Source: Hydrangea macrophylla
Taxonomy: Eukaryota > Streptophyta > Magnoliopsida > Cornales > Hydrangeaceae
Direction of reading: 5' to 3'
Length of the DNA stretch: 64,000 bases
Assembly (NCBI GenBank): GCA_033977485.1
Contig: CM066993.1
Location: 32,342,501-32,406,500, forward strand
Of this stretch, positions 10,884-21,676 are shown piece after piece. Each line of letters opens with the position of its first letter. The stretch's first letter is position 1. Below the pieces are notes generated by a model, which was not told where the DNA came from, searched no databases, and worked only from the letters and a program-made list of their open reading frames with translations. The position numbers and the translations under genes were made by a program.

Positions 10884-11750
10884 ATGACTAATTTGGCCGA
10901 TTATATCTATGAAGAAGAAATGCCAAGTGAGGAAGAGATTCAAATAGATGAATTAGAAACGGCCACGACAAAGCTTGATGATTTAAAGGCCGATGTCCAA
11001 GACCCCCTCTTGGAGGTCAACATAGGCAGAGAAGGAGAGCACAAACCTACTTATGTAAGTCAGATGCTCGATCCGCAATGTCATGCCGAATTGATTGCAC
11101 TCTTACACAAGTACAAAGATTGCTTTGCCTGGGATTATGATGAAATGCCAGGGTTATCTAGGGAACTGGTGGAACATCGATTGCCAATTAAATCGGGGTT
11201 CAGGCCGTTCAAGCAGCTACCTTGGCAGATGTCACCAGAAGTGACTTTGAAGGTAAAAGAAGAAATTGAGAGACTACTGGACGCTGGTTTCATTCGGACA
11301 GCCCGGTATGTTGAGTGGGTCTCGAATGTGGTCCCGGTAGTATAGAAGAATGGGAAGCTAAGGGTCTTCCATGATATGATTGGACAATTCATGGAGGTCT
11401 ATATCGATGACGTGGTGGTTAAGTCAGGAGGTAACGCCAATCATCTGAGAGACTTGGAAAAGGCATTTCAAAGGATGCAGGCTCACAAACTAAAGATGAA
11501 TCCTCTCAAATGTGCTTTCGGCGTCATAACAGGGAATTTCCTAGGTTTCTTAGTGCATCAAAGAGGGATAGAGGTTGACAAAAATAAGGCTCGGGCTATC
11601 CAGGCAGCAAAGCCACCAACTAACAAGAAAGAGCTTCAGATATTGCTCGGGCAGATCAATTTCCTGAGAAGATTTATATCCAATTATGCTGGGAAGACCC
11701 AAGTATGGACCCCACTATTGAAGATCAAGACCGCTGAAGACTTCAAATAG
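10884..11750 (+). pseudogene. Gypsy reverse transcriptase with an internal deletion
   Basis: Segment 10884-11345 contains the RT N-terminus (YKDCFAWDYDEMPG, AGFIRTARYVEWVSNVVPVV), then a TAG at 11343-11345. After KNGKLRV the text jumps at about 11366 straight to FHDMIGQFMEVYIDD, omitting the palm-finger segment that normally lies between these motifs. I judge several dozen residues missing. The catalytic YIDD (11400-11411) remains, followed by the thumb region ending near 11750 at another TAG. The enzyme cannot be functional. Confidence 0.82.
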
Positions 11751-12191
11751 GAAGACAGCCATCAACAAGCCTTCAAGGGAATTAAACAATATTTATCAAC
11801 GTCTCCAGTATTAATGCCACCCAAGAAGGGTAGGTATCTCAAATTGTATATTTCGGCCTCTGACTACTCCATAGGAAGTATGTTAGCTCAATACAATTAG
11901 CAAGGCAACGAGTAGGCCATTTATTATTTAAGTAGAATTTTGACTCCAATCGAGCATTGTTATGCGCCGATTGAGAAGTTATGCTTGGCATTGTATTTTT
12001 CCTCACAAAAGTTAAGAACGTATATGCTGCCTGTTTCCACTTACATAATATGTCAAACTGATGTGATAAAATATATGTTGTCAAGACTAATCATGCGAGG
12101 CCGAATTGGAAAATGGACCTTGGCCTTGATGGAATTTGCCATCCAGTACCGATCATAGCAATCAGTCAAAGGCCAGGCCATAGCCAATTTC
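11751..12191 (+). pseudogene. RNase H domain of gypsy pol, broken
   Basis: Continues from the RT thumb (FKGIKQYLSTSPVLMPP, then ISASDYSIGSMLAQ). Stops occur at 11748-11750, about 11898 and about 11913. Segment 11940-12158 holds LTPIEHCYAPIEKLCLAL and the end of the domain. QAIANFLADHP just before 12200 marks the usual junction to the next domain. The stops are TAG at expected Gln or Trp positions. Confidence 0.72.
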
Positions 12192-12700
12192 TTGGCCGAT
12201 CACCCAAATCCTACTAATCTGGGAGAATTGCCTCTAACACCCAAAGTTCTAAACACGTCCTTGGTCCCATGGACGTTAATCTTTGATGGTTCCAAAAACG
12301 CAGAGGGTGCTGGGGCAGGTATGGTTATTGTATCACCCAAGTACAAGAAGATAAAATGTTGTTTCAGCTCAATTTCAAGTGCACCAACAATCAGGCCAAA
12401 TATGAAGCACTTATCATCGAACTAAAGATACTCCTTGAAATGGGGGCATCGTCCGTGCATATAAAAGGAGACTCAGGGCTGGTGATCAGACAGATATCTG
12501 GAGAATTTCAGATAAGAAGTTAGGAGCTCTGTCCATTCTATTCTGTGGCCACTCAACTCATGGAGGCATTTGACGACGTTAGTGTGAGTTATATTGCGAG
12601 GACCACAAATACCAAGGCCGATAAGCTGGCAAAAATAGGACCAGCCTCGTTTTCTGGGAAGAACTTAGAAGACCAAGTTATCACTATTCATGTCCGAAGT
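12192..12700 (+). pseudogene. Second, archaeal-type RNase H of the Tat clade
   Basis: WTLIFDGSKNAEGAGAGMVI (about 12269-12330) is the hallmark start of the additional RNase H found in Tat-type gypsy elements between the retroviral-type RNase H and integrase. The frame changes near 12355, and homologous text resumes with LNTRQANTKYEALI-like spacing, then ARTTNTKADKLAKI near 12595-12640. This extra domain is the main reason for the Tat assignment. It is not functional here because of frameshift and stops. Confidence 0.75.
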
Positions 12701-13849
12701 ACATGAAGGGATCTGTGGGGCACATCAGGCTGGTACAAAGATGAAGTGGTTATTGAGAAGATACAACTATTACTGGCCCGGTATGCAGAAAGATTGTATC
12801 AGCTATGCAAAAGGATGTCAAGCTTGCTAGAAGCATGGCCCGATCCATCATGTGCCAACTAAGGAGCTCCAACCAGTAATCAAACCATGGCCGTTTTGAG
12901 GATGGACTATGGATTTAACTGGCAAAATCCTACCGCCGTCATCGGGCCAGCACTGTTTCATCATAGTGGCTACAGACTACTTTACTAAGTGGGCTGAGGC
13001 CATACCCTGCAGAATGGTGACTCAAGCCACTGTAATAAAATTCATTGAAGAACATATTATCCACGGGTTTGGCCTGCCTGAGATAATTACGGCCGACCAA
13101 GGGTCTGTTTTCACAGGAACGGAAACGTTAGCTTTTACAGAAAGCAAGGGGATCAAAATTCTCAATTATACGCCCTACTATGCACAGGCTAACAGGCAGG
13201 CTGAGTCTACAAACAAGATCCATAAGGGGATTATTGAGAAGATGATCGATGAAAATCCTAGGGAATGGGACAAGCTCCTGTCCAAAGCTCTATGGGCCTA
13301 TCGGACATCTAAAAGGTCAAGTACCGGGGTCACATCGTTCATGCTGACCTATAGGCATGACGCTATGTTACCTATGGAAGTCACAGTCCGATCGGCCAGA
13401 AGGGCTTTACAAAATCAGCTTCAGCCTGTTGAGTACACAGAGGCTATGATAGGTGAGTTAGAAGGGCTTGACAAAATAAGGCTCACGACCTTAGATTCAT
13501 TAAAGGTGCAAAAGCAACGGACAGCCCGAGCTTATGACAAAAGGGTAAAAGAGAAGTCTTTTACACAAAGGATTTGGTATGGAAGGCCGTTTTACCTATC
13601 GGGGACAAGGATAACCGTTATGGTAAATGGTCGGTCAACTGGGAAGGTCCGTTCATCGTCCATCAAGTTAAGAGAGGTGGTGAATACAGGCTACGTGATA
13701 TAGATGGGACAGTTCATGTCAGACTAATCAATGGTCAATATTTAAAGTCCTATTATCCTACATTGTGGGAGACCATCAATCTTGAATATAAACCAAATCC
13801 AGGGTTGGAATATGATCAACTGATCAATTATGAACCTGAGCCCGAATGA
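12701..13849 (+). pseudogene. Gypsy integrase
   Basis: The zinc-binding HHCC part is visible in frame pieces at 12700-12840 (EGICGAHQAG ... CQAC, the latter interrupted by a TAG). A TGA at 12897-12899 replaces an Arg codon before GWTMDLTGKI. The catalytic core is open from 12909: Asp in VATDYFTKWAEA (12975-12977), Asp in ITADQGSVF near 13095 and Glu in QAESTNKIH near 13203. A frameshift near 13560-13600 moves the C-terminal part to the segment 13574-13849 (GKWSVNWEGPFIVHQVKRGG), which ends at a TGA. Integrase would insert the cDNA. Confidence 0.85.
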
Positions 13850-13959
13850 TTAAACAAAATATCATTTTGCATTAATAAAGCTGAGCACAGCTTACTTACA
13901 AAAATATGTTATGAAGAATAAAAACATACAAGGTACAAAAGATGGGAGTCGGCCTCTAG

Positions 13960-15710
13960 ACTAACCCAAAATTCCTAAGTTTGGCTCTTAAATCTTCCCA
14001 AGTCTTGATAGCTCCAGCCTGATCTCGTTTTGCCTTGTCAAGTTTTTGGGCCCATGCTCAGGATATCGGGACGCTGGCCTGTAATTGATCACTGCACTTC
14101 TGGGCATCACCACCAAGTTGGGTCAGCAGTTCATCAATTTTCACTATGGCTGCATTATTGGTGACGACCTCGGCCTCGCATTGTTCAAGCTGAGCCTTAA
14201 GTGCAGCAATGCGACTATGCAGCCAAGCATTCTTGGCTAGCACTTGAGCCCAAGAGGCCTTCCCTGCTTCAAACTTAGCTTTGTCCCCCTCAAGAAACTT
14301 CACTACTTTTTACCAAGAGCCCAAGTGAAGTTCTGCAACAGCTTGAACCTTCAAGGCCAATCAGTCAAGGAGACGGGAGCTTGGGAGTCTTTCTTGTGTC
14401 TCACAGAGTAGGGATAGCTTCCTGTCAGAAAAAGAGGGATCGTCTATGAGTGTGTTCAAAGCTACTTCAACATCGGCATCAGGAGGAAGATTAGAGAGGT
14501 CCTAATCAGCAAGCCCGAGGAGTAGGTCTTTTGATTGCTGAAGGCGTGAAGGAGAGACCGCCTCGGGCTCAAGAGGACCAAGTTCAAAAGCTCCTAGGTC
14601 CAGGCCGGCGAAGAAATCGTCAAATGGGATGTACGGCTCTGGACTTATAGGAACGGCCTGTTCAAAAGAGTAGGGGTCAAAAGATGTTTTTAAGAGTTCA
14701 TGAATGAAATAAGGTAAGAGGCTACAATACCTGGGCATGAAGGCCAAGCGAGGCCGAGATTTCTTGACAAACATTGTCCTCACTTGGCTGAGAGGTTGAT
14801 GGTTGAGAGGACGGCTGACCAAGTCTGGAAGAGGGAGCAGTACTGGTTTCCACCCCTGGGCTAGTAGCGGTTTCTGCAGTCTGTAAAATTTGAATGCCCA
14901 GGGCAGAGCCCGAGTCATTCGCTTCATCCTCAACCCTTGGAGCTGCAAGATCTTTAGGAGAAAGGGAAGGATTAGCCTCAACAGGTTCCCTTATTGGTTG
15001 AGAGGACGATCCTATGGCAGCACTGGTGTCCTCCTGGCTGAAGGGTGCTCCGACTACAGCTGGGCCAACCTGCTTGATTGCTTCTCCAGCTGCCTCCATA
15101 GCAATTATGGCATCGGGCACATCCTCGCTGCTAGAGGAGAGAATGACTTGTTCAGCAGGATCACCGTCTTCATCGTCGCTCGAAGGGGTGAGAGGTGGCA
15201 CAATGTGTAGTAGTATCACTCTCACGGCGACTCGTTCTAGGTAGGCCGCGGCGAATGCAGGAGATGTAGGAAGATCAGTGGGAAGAGTTTGAGGTTGGAT
15301 TGGTGGTGGTTTCATTAGCAAGCTGAAGTGGAAAGGGAAAAGATTAGAACTTAATGATGTAGTCGGGCCTAACAGGTCAGAAATAAAGTAAATGTAACCT
15401 GAGTTGTTGAGGCCGGTGTTGGTTTCTTCTTCTTTTGAGCAGGACCTTTGCCCGGAGTTGGCTTGCGAGCCGGCCTCTTCGCTACTTGCTTGCGCTGAGT
15501 TAGAGCTGCTATTGGAGCAGGAGCACCGGTCTCGGCTGCTGATGATGCAGAAAATCGTACGAGGGCCTCAGCAGTGGTATCTTTGAATATATGGCTTGCC
15601 CGATCGTTCCACCACTTGGTGAATTTTTCTAATACCACAGGCCGGGCGGAGAAGGGGGCGAAGTTGAATGCGGCTTTGAGCTTGTCTGACCGTTCTTTGA
15701 TTTTCTTCAC
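13960..15710 (-). pseudogene. C-terminal part of the antisense gene: basic, acidic/Pro-Ser and coiled-coil segments
   Basis: Read on the minus strand downstream of the PMD-like part. Segment 15710-15369 holds FTKWWNDRASHIF, then a Lys/Ala/Pro-rich basic tail (KRPARKPTPGKGPAQKKKK). Segment 15321-14722 is rich in Ser, Glu and Pro and looks disordered. Segment 14981-14502 contains PISPEPYIPFDDFFAGLDLG and ends at a TAG where Gln is expected, with the text continuing after it. Segment 14303-14058 is a likely coiled coil (heptad-like Leu/Ala/Glu, about 80 residues). PMD-containing proteins in plant retroelements commonly carry such long disordered and coiled-coil tails. Stops and frame changes make this a relic. 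Confidence 0.5.
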
Positions 15711-17106
15711 CAGTGCGTCGTTGACGATAAGGCCGCGTTCTACCTAGTCAACGTTAACAGTGATGCCTGGGGGAACAGGCACAAGTTGAGTAAGCCCGAA
15801 CTGACGGGCATAGAGAGGAGCAAAGTAATACTCTGCTCCGCATTTATTATTGGCTGAAGGAATACTTGGGCTGAAAATTATATCCCTAGCTACCAAGTGG
15901 CTAGAGAAGATTTCGTTGTATGTAGACTGGGTGCCCGAGCCCCAGTTGGAAGGATTGTTGGAAAGCTAAAGGAATGAAGAGAATTGAAACGAAAAGAAAG
16001 GGGTGAAGAGATTTATGGCCCAATGGGAGCACCCTTGATAGATTAAGGTGAACACTCCTCAAAGGAGTGGGAAGAAGGCGCTACGTCCACAAACTGGACG
16101 GCAGAAATAGGGACATCGGCCATGTGGCGAATGGTTGGTTGAAACTCTGGGAAATAGGAGTACAGCCAGAGTTGAAGTATCCATATCGGGCTTCCACTAG
16201 CACCGAAGCCCGAGTGAACAAAGTCTGTCACACCACGGACCAAGTGTGCCCAGACAAGGGTAGCCATAGATAAGGGTTTCCCCAACGTGAGAGGCAAGGC
16301 CAAGATGGTGTACTCTTTGGTAATGGCTTGGCTGGCCGAGCAGAAGAGATATTTGTTGCGCAAGTATATAAGGAATGTGGTGTGTTCGGCCTCGGACACC
16401 TTCGTCTCATCTACACCATTGCAAGCAGTAAGGAAGCCTCCATAGGCTGTAATCGGTCTATTTGAAACATCCCCGTCTCTGATAGTCTCTTGCTGAGGGT
16501 AAGCGAAGCTGGTCGTTCCTACATTAAGCCCGGGGATAATTTCTTGCCCGTGAGGCCGAAGACCGAGCAAATACTAATGTCCTTGATGGTTGGGGCCATA
16601 GGTCCATAGCGAATGAGAAATCCATTGCAGAAGACCAAAACAACAGAGCAGAGAGTAGAAGAGGTCGGTCTATCTCAATCCTAGCCCGACTGAGCATTAT
16701 GGAATCATAAATGCCCGTCTGCCTCCAGATATCAGCCTTAGAGGCTGATACTCTTGTAACCCATTTATCCCAATCAGCAGCAGGGGTCGGCCAACCTCTA
16801 ATGGGGTGGGTAGTAGTTTGGACTTTGCCCCAGTGGGCAGGTACCTGGAGAAACGATTAGTTTCCCACTAGTGGAAAATAAGGATTGAATACTGCCGGTG
16901 GATCACTATGAAACGCGATGCCAAGTCTAGGTGCCACCGGAGTACCGTCAGGAGAGTTGTCAGGGGTAAAAAAACTCGATAGAGATCTCGGAAGCATGGG
17001 TTTTTGCTAGGGTTCTAACCTCTCTGCATCGATTTTGGGGAGGAGGAGTATCCAGGAAAGCCTTTTTGCCTTTGGTTGGCGCCATCGGAGCTGTTTTAGG
17101 ATCCAT
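15711..17106 (-). pseudogene. Antisense PMD-like (plant mobile domain) gene carried by the gypsy element
   Basis: On the minus strand an ATG at 17106 starts MDPKTAPMAPTKGKKAF. After a frame change in a T run near 16970 the text reads WDKWVTRVSASKADIW, then DRPLLLSALLFWSS, then LGLRPHGQEIIPGL (about 16565). The segment down to 16043 has FLIYLRNKYLFCS and GSPIWILQLWLYSYFPEF. This order matches the plant mobile domain (aminotransferase-like) family, as I recall it. It lies between integrase and the 3' LTR and opposes pol. At least two frameshifts and an internal stop break it. Such antisense extra genes are reported for Tat-type elements. Whether it was captured from the host or is ancestral to the clade cannot be decided here. 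Confidence 0.6.
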
Positions 17107-17370
17107 TTCTGTAAAAGGGATAGAGGATTACTTCGCCGGAAAGAATGGAGTTTGAGAAGCTCTGGTTCGTTTTGGTTTAAAGAGAGAAAGCATGAGACGC
17201 AAATGAGAAGGTAAAGAGATTTTTTGAAAATTTTTAATTATACGTATAGCATTTAAGGAGGAATGATTAGTGGGATTCTCAATGATCTGACATTCTTTGC
17301 ATGTATGACACGTGACAATTTTAAAATTCAAAACATCACATCAATCAAGGCGGGACGTTTGATATGACCT

Positions 17371-17383
17371 TTTGGGGGATAGA
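17371..17383 (+). other. Polypurine tract of the gypsy element
   Basis: TTTGGGGGATAGAGGGGAGG runs directly into the shared LTR sequence. A G-rich purine tract at this place is the expected plus-strand primer. The boundary between tract and LTR is not sharp. Confidence 0.6.
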
Positions 17384-18481
17384 GGGGAGGCCGGCCTAGG
17401 GAATCCATGATTCATCGGACTCAAGTACAGATTGTAAGCCCGATGGTAGGCACAAGGCTATTGGGTGTTATGGTATGAGCCCGATTAGAAGGATGAGCAT
17501 GTATGAGGATTATCGGGCATGAGGATAACATAACCTAATGCAACGTAAGCCTGATGGTGGATCAAAGCAGCACAGAGGCCAATCGGACACCGTGTAATGA
17601 AGGATGGTTGTATGAGTCTCGGTCGGCCATAGGCATTCGTAAAAGGAAATCGGGCCTGAAAGAAAGTATTGAAATTGGTTAAGCCCGATTCAGCTGAAAG
17701 AAGTAGTTGACAAGATCGATGAATTGAAAGGGGAAGGCGGTGCTATTCACAGCTATCAGGACGACGTCATCCCAGATTTTTAGGAAGCAGGAGTCCGTTT
17801 GGGAAAAGAATCTGATCACGTCCAGCTGGATTTAGAAGGTTAATCCCTAAATTAGTGGGATTGATTCAATCAGAATTTGGATAAGGTAGGAGCTAGAGAT
17901 TAAGAAGGTTTCTTCCACCATCAGCCAATCAGCCACGCAGCTTAGGGCGTAAGCTAAGGAGTCCTTTCCCGATCAGATTTCATCCATAGCCGCTATAAGT
18001 ATGGAGGCAGGCCAAGCCTGCAGGGCACTCCGCGTCATCTTGAAAATAGCACACACACCGCATTCGAAGCATTCAAAGCACTCAAACCTTTGTTTTCAAC
18101 ATTCATAGCAAATAGGTCTGCACTTTTGTTATTTCTTTTTATTCTTTTGGATAATCAGAGTCTATTCTGGTTCGTTCTTTAGATCTGTTTAGTTTTCCAA
18201 ACACTTAATAAAATCTATGTTTTATTAATCCGTTTGTGATTGTTTACCTGGTAAACTCTTAACACTGTTTAGCTTATGTGCTTCAGTACTGCTAAAGAAT
18301 TTATGGTGAGGGTACTTTCCTACTCACTACACACGATCACTGTTTAGAAGTCAGATTCATAAAGCCTTGTGTATCACTCACACAAGCGTTTAGGAAATTA
18401 GTTTGCGCACACATACACACACACACACACACACACTGAGCCCGTTTGGCTCTGGCACGCCCGCGCAAATTATATAGCAAA
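17378..18481 (+). repeat. 3' LTR of the gypsy element
   Basis: Nearly collinear with 5946-7081. It has a TATA box at about 17994-18001 and ends in TATATAGCAAA. Differences by eye are scattered substitutions plus a shorter CA tract, so the insertion is not very recent but the LTRs are still clearly paired. Confidence 0.85.
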
Positions 18482-18925
18482 CACTATTATCTATACGTAC
18501 TATATGTAAAAGACAAGCCTAAAATCCTTACCTTATTGTGCTATGTGGCATTTTCTAAAAACTTTCCCTGTTTTCTTTCTTCTTAAAAAAATAAATAAAT
18601 AGTTAAATAACAAAAAAATTATTATTTTTATATTATTGGCTTTTTTATGAGTGTGTGTATGTATTTGTATATATATGAGTGCTTTCAAATCAAAAAGTGC
18701 TTATTTATGGAATTGTCTCTTCGAATATTGGAACTTCAATTATTATTGTTTGCATACCTATGAACATACATGTAAAAAAAGGACTATGGTTTGTTTTTAA
18801 ATTTGATACTTATAAAATGAATCTATATAATTGCAAGATAAGAGGATTTAATTATCATAGGGAAGCAATGCATGCATGCACATTATGATTATTTAATTCT
18901 TTCCTATTCCTTGCTATATATATAA

Positions 18926-18959
<34 letters not shown>

Positions 18960-19190
18960 GTTTATGCCTAAATCATCACTTAAGGTTTAAAGAGTAGAAG
19001 AAATACCATCAAAAGTTTCCAGCCCACAACAAATACATACTTTTTATGTGATTATTACCCAGCCAATTGATAATCAACAGGGCAGCTTCAAAGCCACCAC
19101 ACAAAATAAGAAAAGAAGATGTTATCAAATCAACACATGAATCACTTCCGAATCCAATCCAATAAATGCTCAAATAGCTTCTTTTATGGT
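18482..19190. other. Spacer right of the gypsy element
   Basis: AT-rich, no recognisable gene. Contains a TG microsatellite at about 18927-18957. Confidence 0.55.
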
Positions 19191-19204
19191 GCCCTTTTTA
19201 TGTA

Positions 19205-19375
19205 GTTTTGACAAAGGCTAGCCCTATTGCCAGAGCAGTAATGGCTAATGCTAGAGCAAAAAGTGTCGCTAAAAGTTTAGTGACACTTTTTTTTTTGTAG
19301 CTAAATCCTTTGGCAACACTTTTTGCTCTGACATTAGTTATTGCTGCTCTGACATTACCCTTCGACAAAAGCATC
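19205..19375. mobile_element. Foldback repeat (MITE-like)
   Basis: The left arm with CAGAGCAGTAATGGCTAATG and AGAGCAAAAAGTGT pairs with the right arm ACACTTTTTGCTCTGACATT. A shorter inverted pair (AAGTGTCGCTAAA / TTTAGTGACACTT) sits inside. No target duplication was identified, so the class is unknown. Confidence 0.55.
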
Positions 19376-19490
19376 ACTGGATTTCCAAATCCCATAAGAA
19401 GTTGGTTTTGTTTAGATTTGTCTATTTTCTATAACAAAGTATCGCGCATTGCACGATTTTTCGTTCAGTTAGTAATAAATGCTAATGTAG

Positions 19491-19732
19491 TGTTTGGTAC
19501 AACTTCTTACACATAAGTCCATTTCTAGAATGGACTTTTCAAGATGGAATTTTCTAGATGAACTTTTTAAAAAAAAGTGGTTATTTGGTGAATAAGCATT
19601 TTTTAAGAAATAAAAATAAAAAAATGTATCTAAATGTACAAAAATGTTTGGTCGCAACATCTTAAAAGGGCAAACTTACACTTTCGTACCATTATTACCC
19701 TTAACCAAGAATTTAAAACTAAATGCATATAA
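19491..19732 (-). mobile_element. hAT-like non-autonomous element fragment (minus-strand copy of the repeat at 36020-36245)
   Basis: Starts GTAGTGTTTGGTACAA, an end like those of hAT elements. The whole stretch matches the reverse complement of 36020-36245, including the TTAAGGGTAATAATAA and GTCCATTTCTAGAATGGACTT-type segments. It abuts the LTR end at 19733. No coding capacity. Confidence 0.5.
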
Positions 19733-20406
19733 TGTCACACCCAGGAACAACAAAAATAGAGAAAAATAAATTTTCTTTTTGGGTCCATAGGGAATGACTG
19801 GTGAACTCACTCAATTGTTAATACCATGCAGTAGTAAGCAACATGAAATAGTAATATAATGACAATCAAATATATTACACACGTCCTAACTATTACAATA
19901 TCAGAGTCCGCAACAGAAAATATAAAAGGTTTGAAAACAACATATACCTACGTACCAATTATAATAAAGTTCAATATAAATATAAAACTAAATATCTATC
20001 TTCATCTTCAGCTGGCGTAGACGTAATCGGTTACATAGAAGTCCTTCCCAACATAACCGTCATCAGTGGGACTACCCTCTAAGTACTTCCCTTCCAGACA
20101 GTAGCCATCCTCGTTCGGTTCATGACCTACAATAGCATAGACTGGATAGGCTGGAAGGGAAATGTCTAGGCGATAAAAGCCATCAGCTTACTGAAAGCTG
20201 AGTGAGAAGAAACTAACACAGTCTCATATGTATAATGTAATTACCAGTTATGAACGATATATAGTAGTGCTATTAATAATATCTTTTCTCTTTTATTCCG
20301 AACTCATTACGTGATTCACATCGCCTTTCGAACCTTAAGACCGGTTGTACCGACCCCAACTAACTACTATGAGCCAATTATATCATCACAACAAACTAAT
20401 GCTCTC

Positions 20407-20560
20407 GTTCACCGCTTTTAAGAACTCTTGCGAACACCATACATCGTTCCAATATAATGACTGGTCTATAATCGTACCATTACTTTTGTTCACCGCTTTC
20501 AAGAACTCTTACTGTTCACTTCTTTTAAGAACTCTTACTGTTCACCGCTTTTAAGAACGC
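20407..20560 (-). repeat. Degenerate tandem/dispersed repeat inside the minus LTR
   Basis: Four copies of a unit close to TTCACCGCTTTTAAGAACTC occur with variable spacing (at 20408, 20489, about 20515 and 20540). They sit in the probable U5 part of the LTR. Confidence 0.7.
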
Positions 20561-20846
20561 TCGCGAGTATGGTACACACATAGCTCTGGCAACCACGCAA
20601 CCACAATCCTAACCAATCCCGGCTACCCACCTATCTGATTTAACATGAGCAGATCATCAACTCAACTGAGCGCAACCCTTACTAATATTTCGAACTCGAT
20701 TGTGTTTCTTGCCATACTATCTCATTATCACATCCCATTATCCCTTGATTCAACGGTATCTCATATGGGAAGCATGTATTGAAATAAAACAAGCTAAACA
20801 ATATGTATTATAACTAACAAGAAACAATCATGTTCTGAAATGTTCA

Positions 20847-20947
20847 ATCGATTAAAACTATTTTAATCAATTGAAGAAAATAAAGTTCGATCGATTGAAG
20901 AATCTTCAAGTGATTGAAGTTAAGGTGGTCTCGATCGATTGAAAATC
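20847..20947. repeat. TTCGATCGATTGAA palindrome array in the minus LTR
   Basis: Five degenerate copies (for example GTTCGATCGATTGAAG and TCTCGATCGATTGAAA) lie within 100 bp. The copia LTRs and leaders carry the same motif. Confidence 0.8.
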
Positions 20948-21101
20948 TTCTTCTTCAGAAGACTGGACAGTGAATGTCCAAAACTGTTAAGGTGTGTTTT
21001 GGTCCAAAACTTATAAAAACAATACACAAATGCTACTGAGTTAGTTTAGAACTCACTGAAGTCGTTAAGGGCGCGTTTGGGGCGAGCTGGAGCTTCATTG
21101 G

Positions 21102-21104
<3 letters not shown>

Positions 21105-21142
<38 letters not shown>

Positions 21143-21182
21143 CTCCCTGCTCTGTCTCTCTCTCTCTCTTTTCTTCTCTCTC
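21105..21182. repeat. CT-rich microsatellite
   Basis: A long TC tract with short interruptions. It creates a spurious Leu/Ser-rich open frame on the plus strand. Confidence 0.9.
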
Positions 21183-21400
21183 TGGTTCTCCCTTTCCTCC
21201 TCTTCCTTCTGTCTTCAGCCTTCTATATATGTGTGTGTATAAAGATGTGTGTATCTATATGTATATCTTTCTCTCTATAGCACCTTAAATTTCTCTAGAA
21301 ATTCCACATCAGATATTAGAAAATAATGATATTACTCGGGGAACGGTTATAGAAGATCCATTAGGATGACCTTAACTAGGAATCTCTATACGAAACATTC

Positions 21401-21676
21401 ATATCTTTTATCTGGCCTCACTTTCACTGTTGAGAACGTATTTAGGACTCGGGCACACATTTCTAAGTACATTACCTGAGAGTGGGAGCCATACCACCCC
21501 TTAATAGTATGTGGGCCCCATCTCCTGCTATGTGGCAGCCATGCATCCACCACCCCACCACCCCATTGGTCCCCCATTATCTACCCTTGGACACTCACAC
21601 ACACATGTGCACATAATGGTGCACCCATTACACTAAATACCACCTCCCACCCATCTCCCTCTATAAATATGACCAC
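21401..21676 (+). repeat. Probable U3 part of the plus-strand gypsy-like LTR, left of the nested copia insertion
   Basis: A C-rich region with CTCCCTCTATAAATATGACC (TATA box TATAAATA, about 21663-21670) that is cut by the copia element 12 bp after the TATA box. The sequence resumes at 30394 with CCCTCTTCCCCTTACTC, which would be its transcription start region. The upstream limit is not defined. Confidence 0.45.

Larger units (their letters stand above)
5946..18481 (+). mobile_element. Ty3/gypsy LTR retrotransposon of Tat type, complete but inactivated
   Basis: About 12.5 kb bounded by two similar LTRs (about 5946-7081 and 17378-18481). The internal order is gag, protease, RT, RNase H, a second RNase H, integrase, then a 3.5-kb region with an antisense gene. 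A second RNase H of archaeal type and an extra region before the 3' LTR are known traits of the Tat clade. Many stops, frameshifts and an RT deletion make it non-autonomous. No target duplication was found: ACACT-like bases to the right of the 3' LTR do not recur on the left, so the exact ends are uncertain by several bases. Confidence 0.88.
19733..21400 (-). repeat. Gypsy-like LTR, 3' end on the left, minus orientation
   Basis: Read on the minus strand, the sequence ends in GGGTGTGACA at 19733. The preceding ~50 bp (GGACCC ... TTTCTCTATTTTTG) match the end of the plus-strand LTR at 34277. A TATA-like CATATATAGAAGG (minus) near 21220, a GA-rich start of R and a repeat array at 20407-20560 fit an LTR. 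Its start, towards 21400 or beyond, cannot be fixed. Low coding content. Confidence 0.5.

Noticed and set aside
14890..15244. Plus-strand open frames opposite the antisense gene
   Set aside because: They are shadows of the minus-strand Ser/Pro-rich segment and lack motifs.
5930..18490. Target duplication for the gypsy element
   Set aside because: Tested 4-6 bp next to several possible LTR ends; none match, so none is claimed.
21077..21280. Leu/Ser-rich open frame
   Set aside because: Generated by the CT microsatellite within an LTR.
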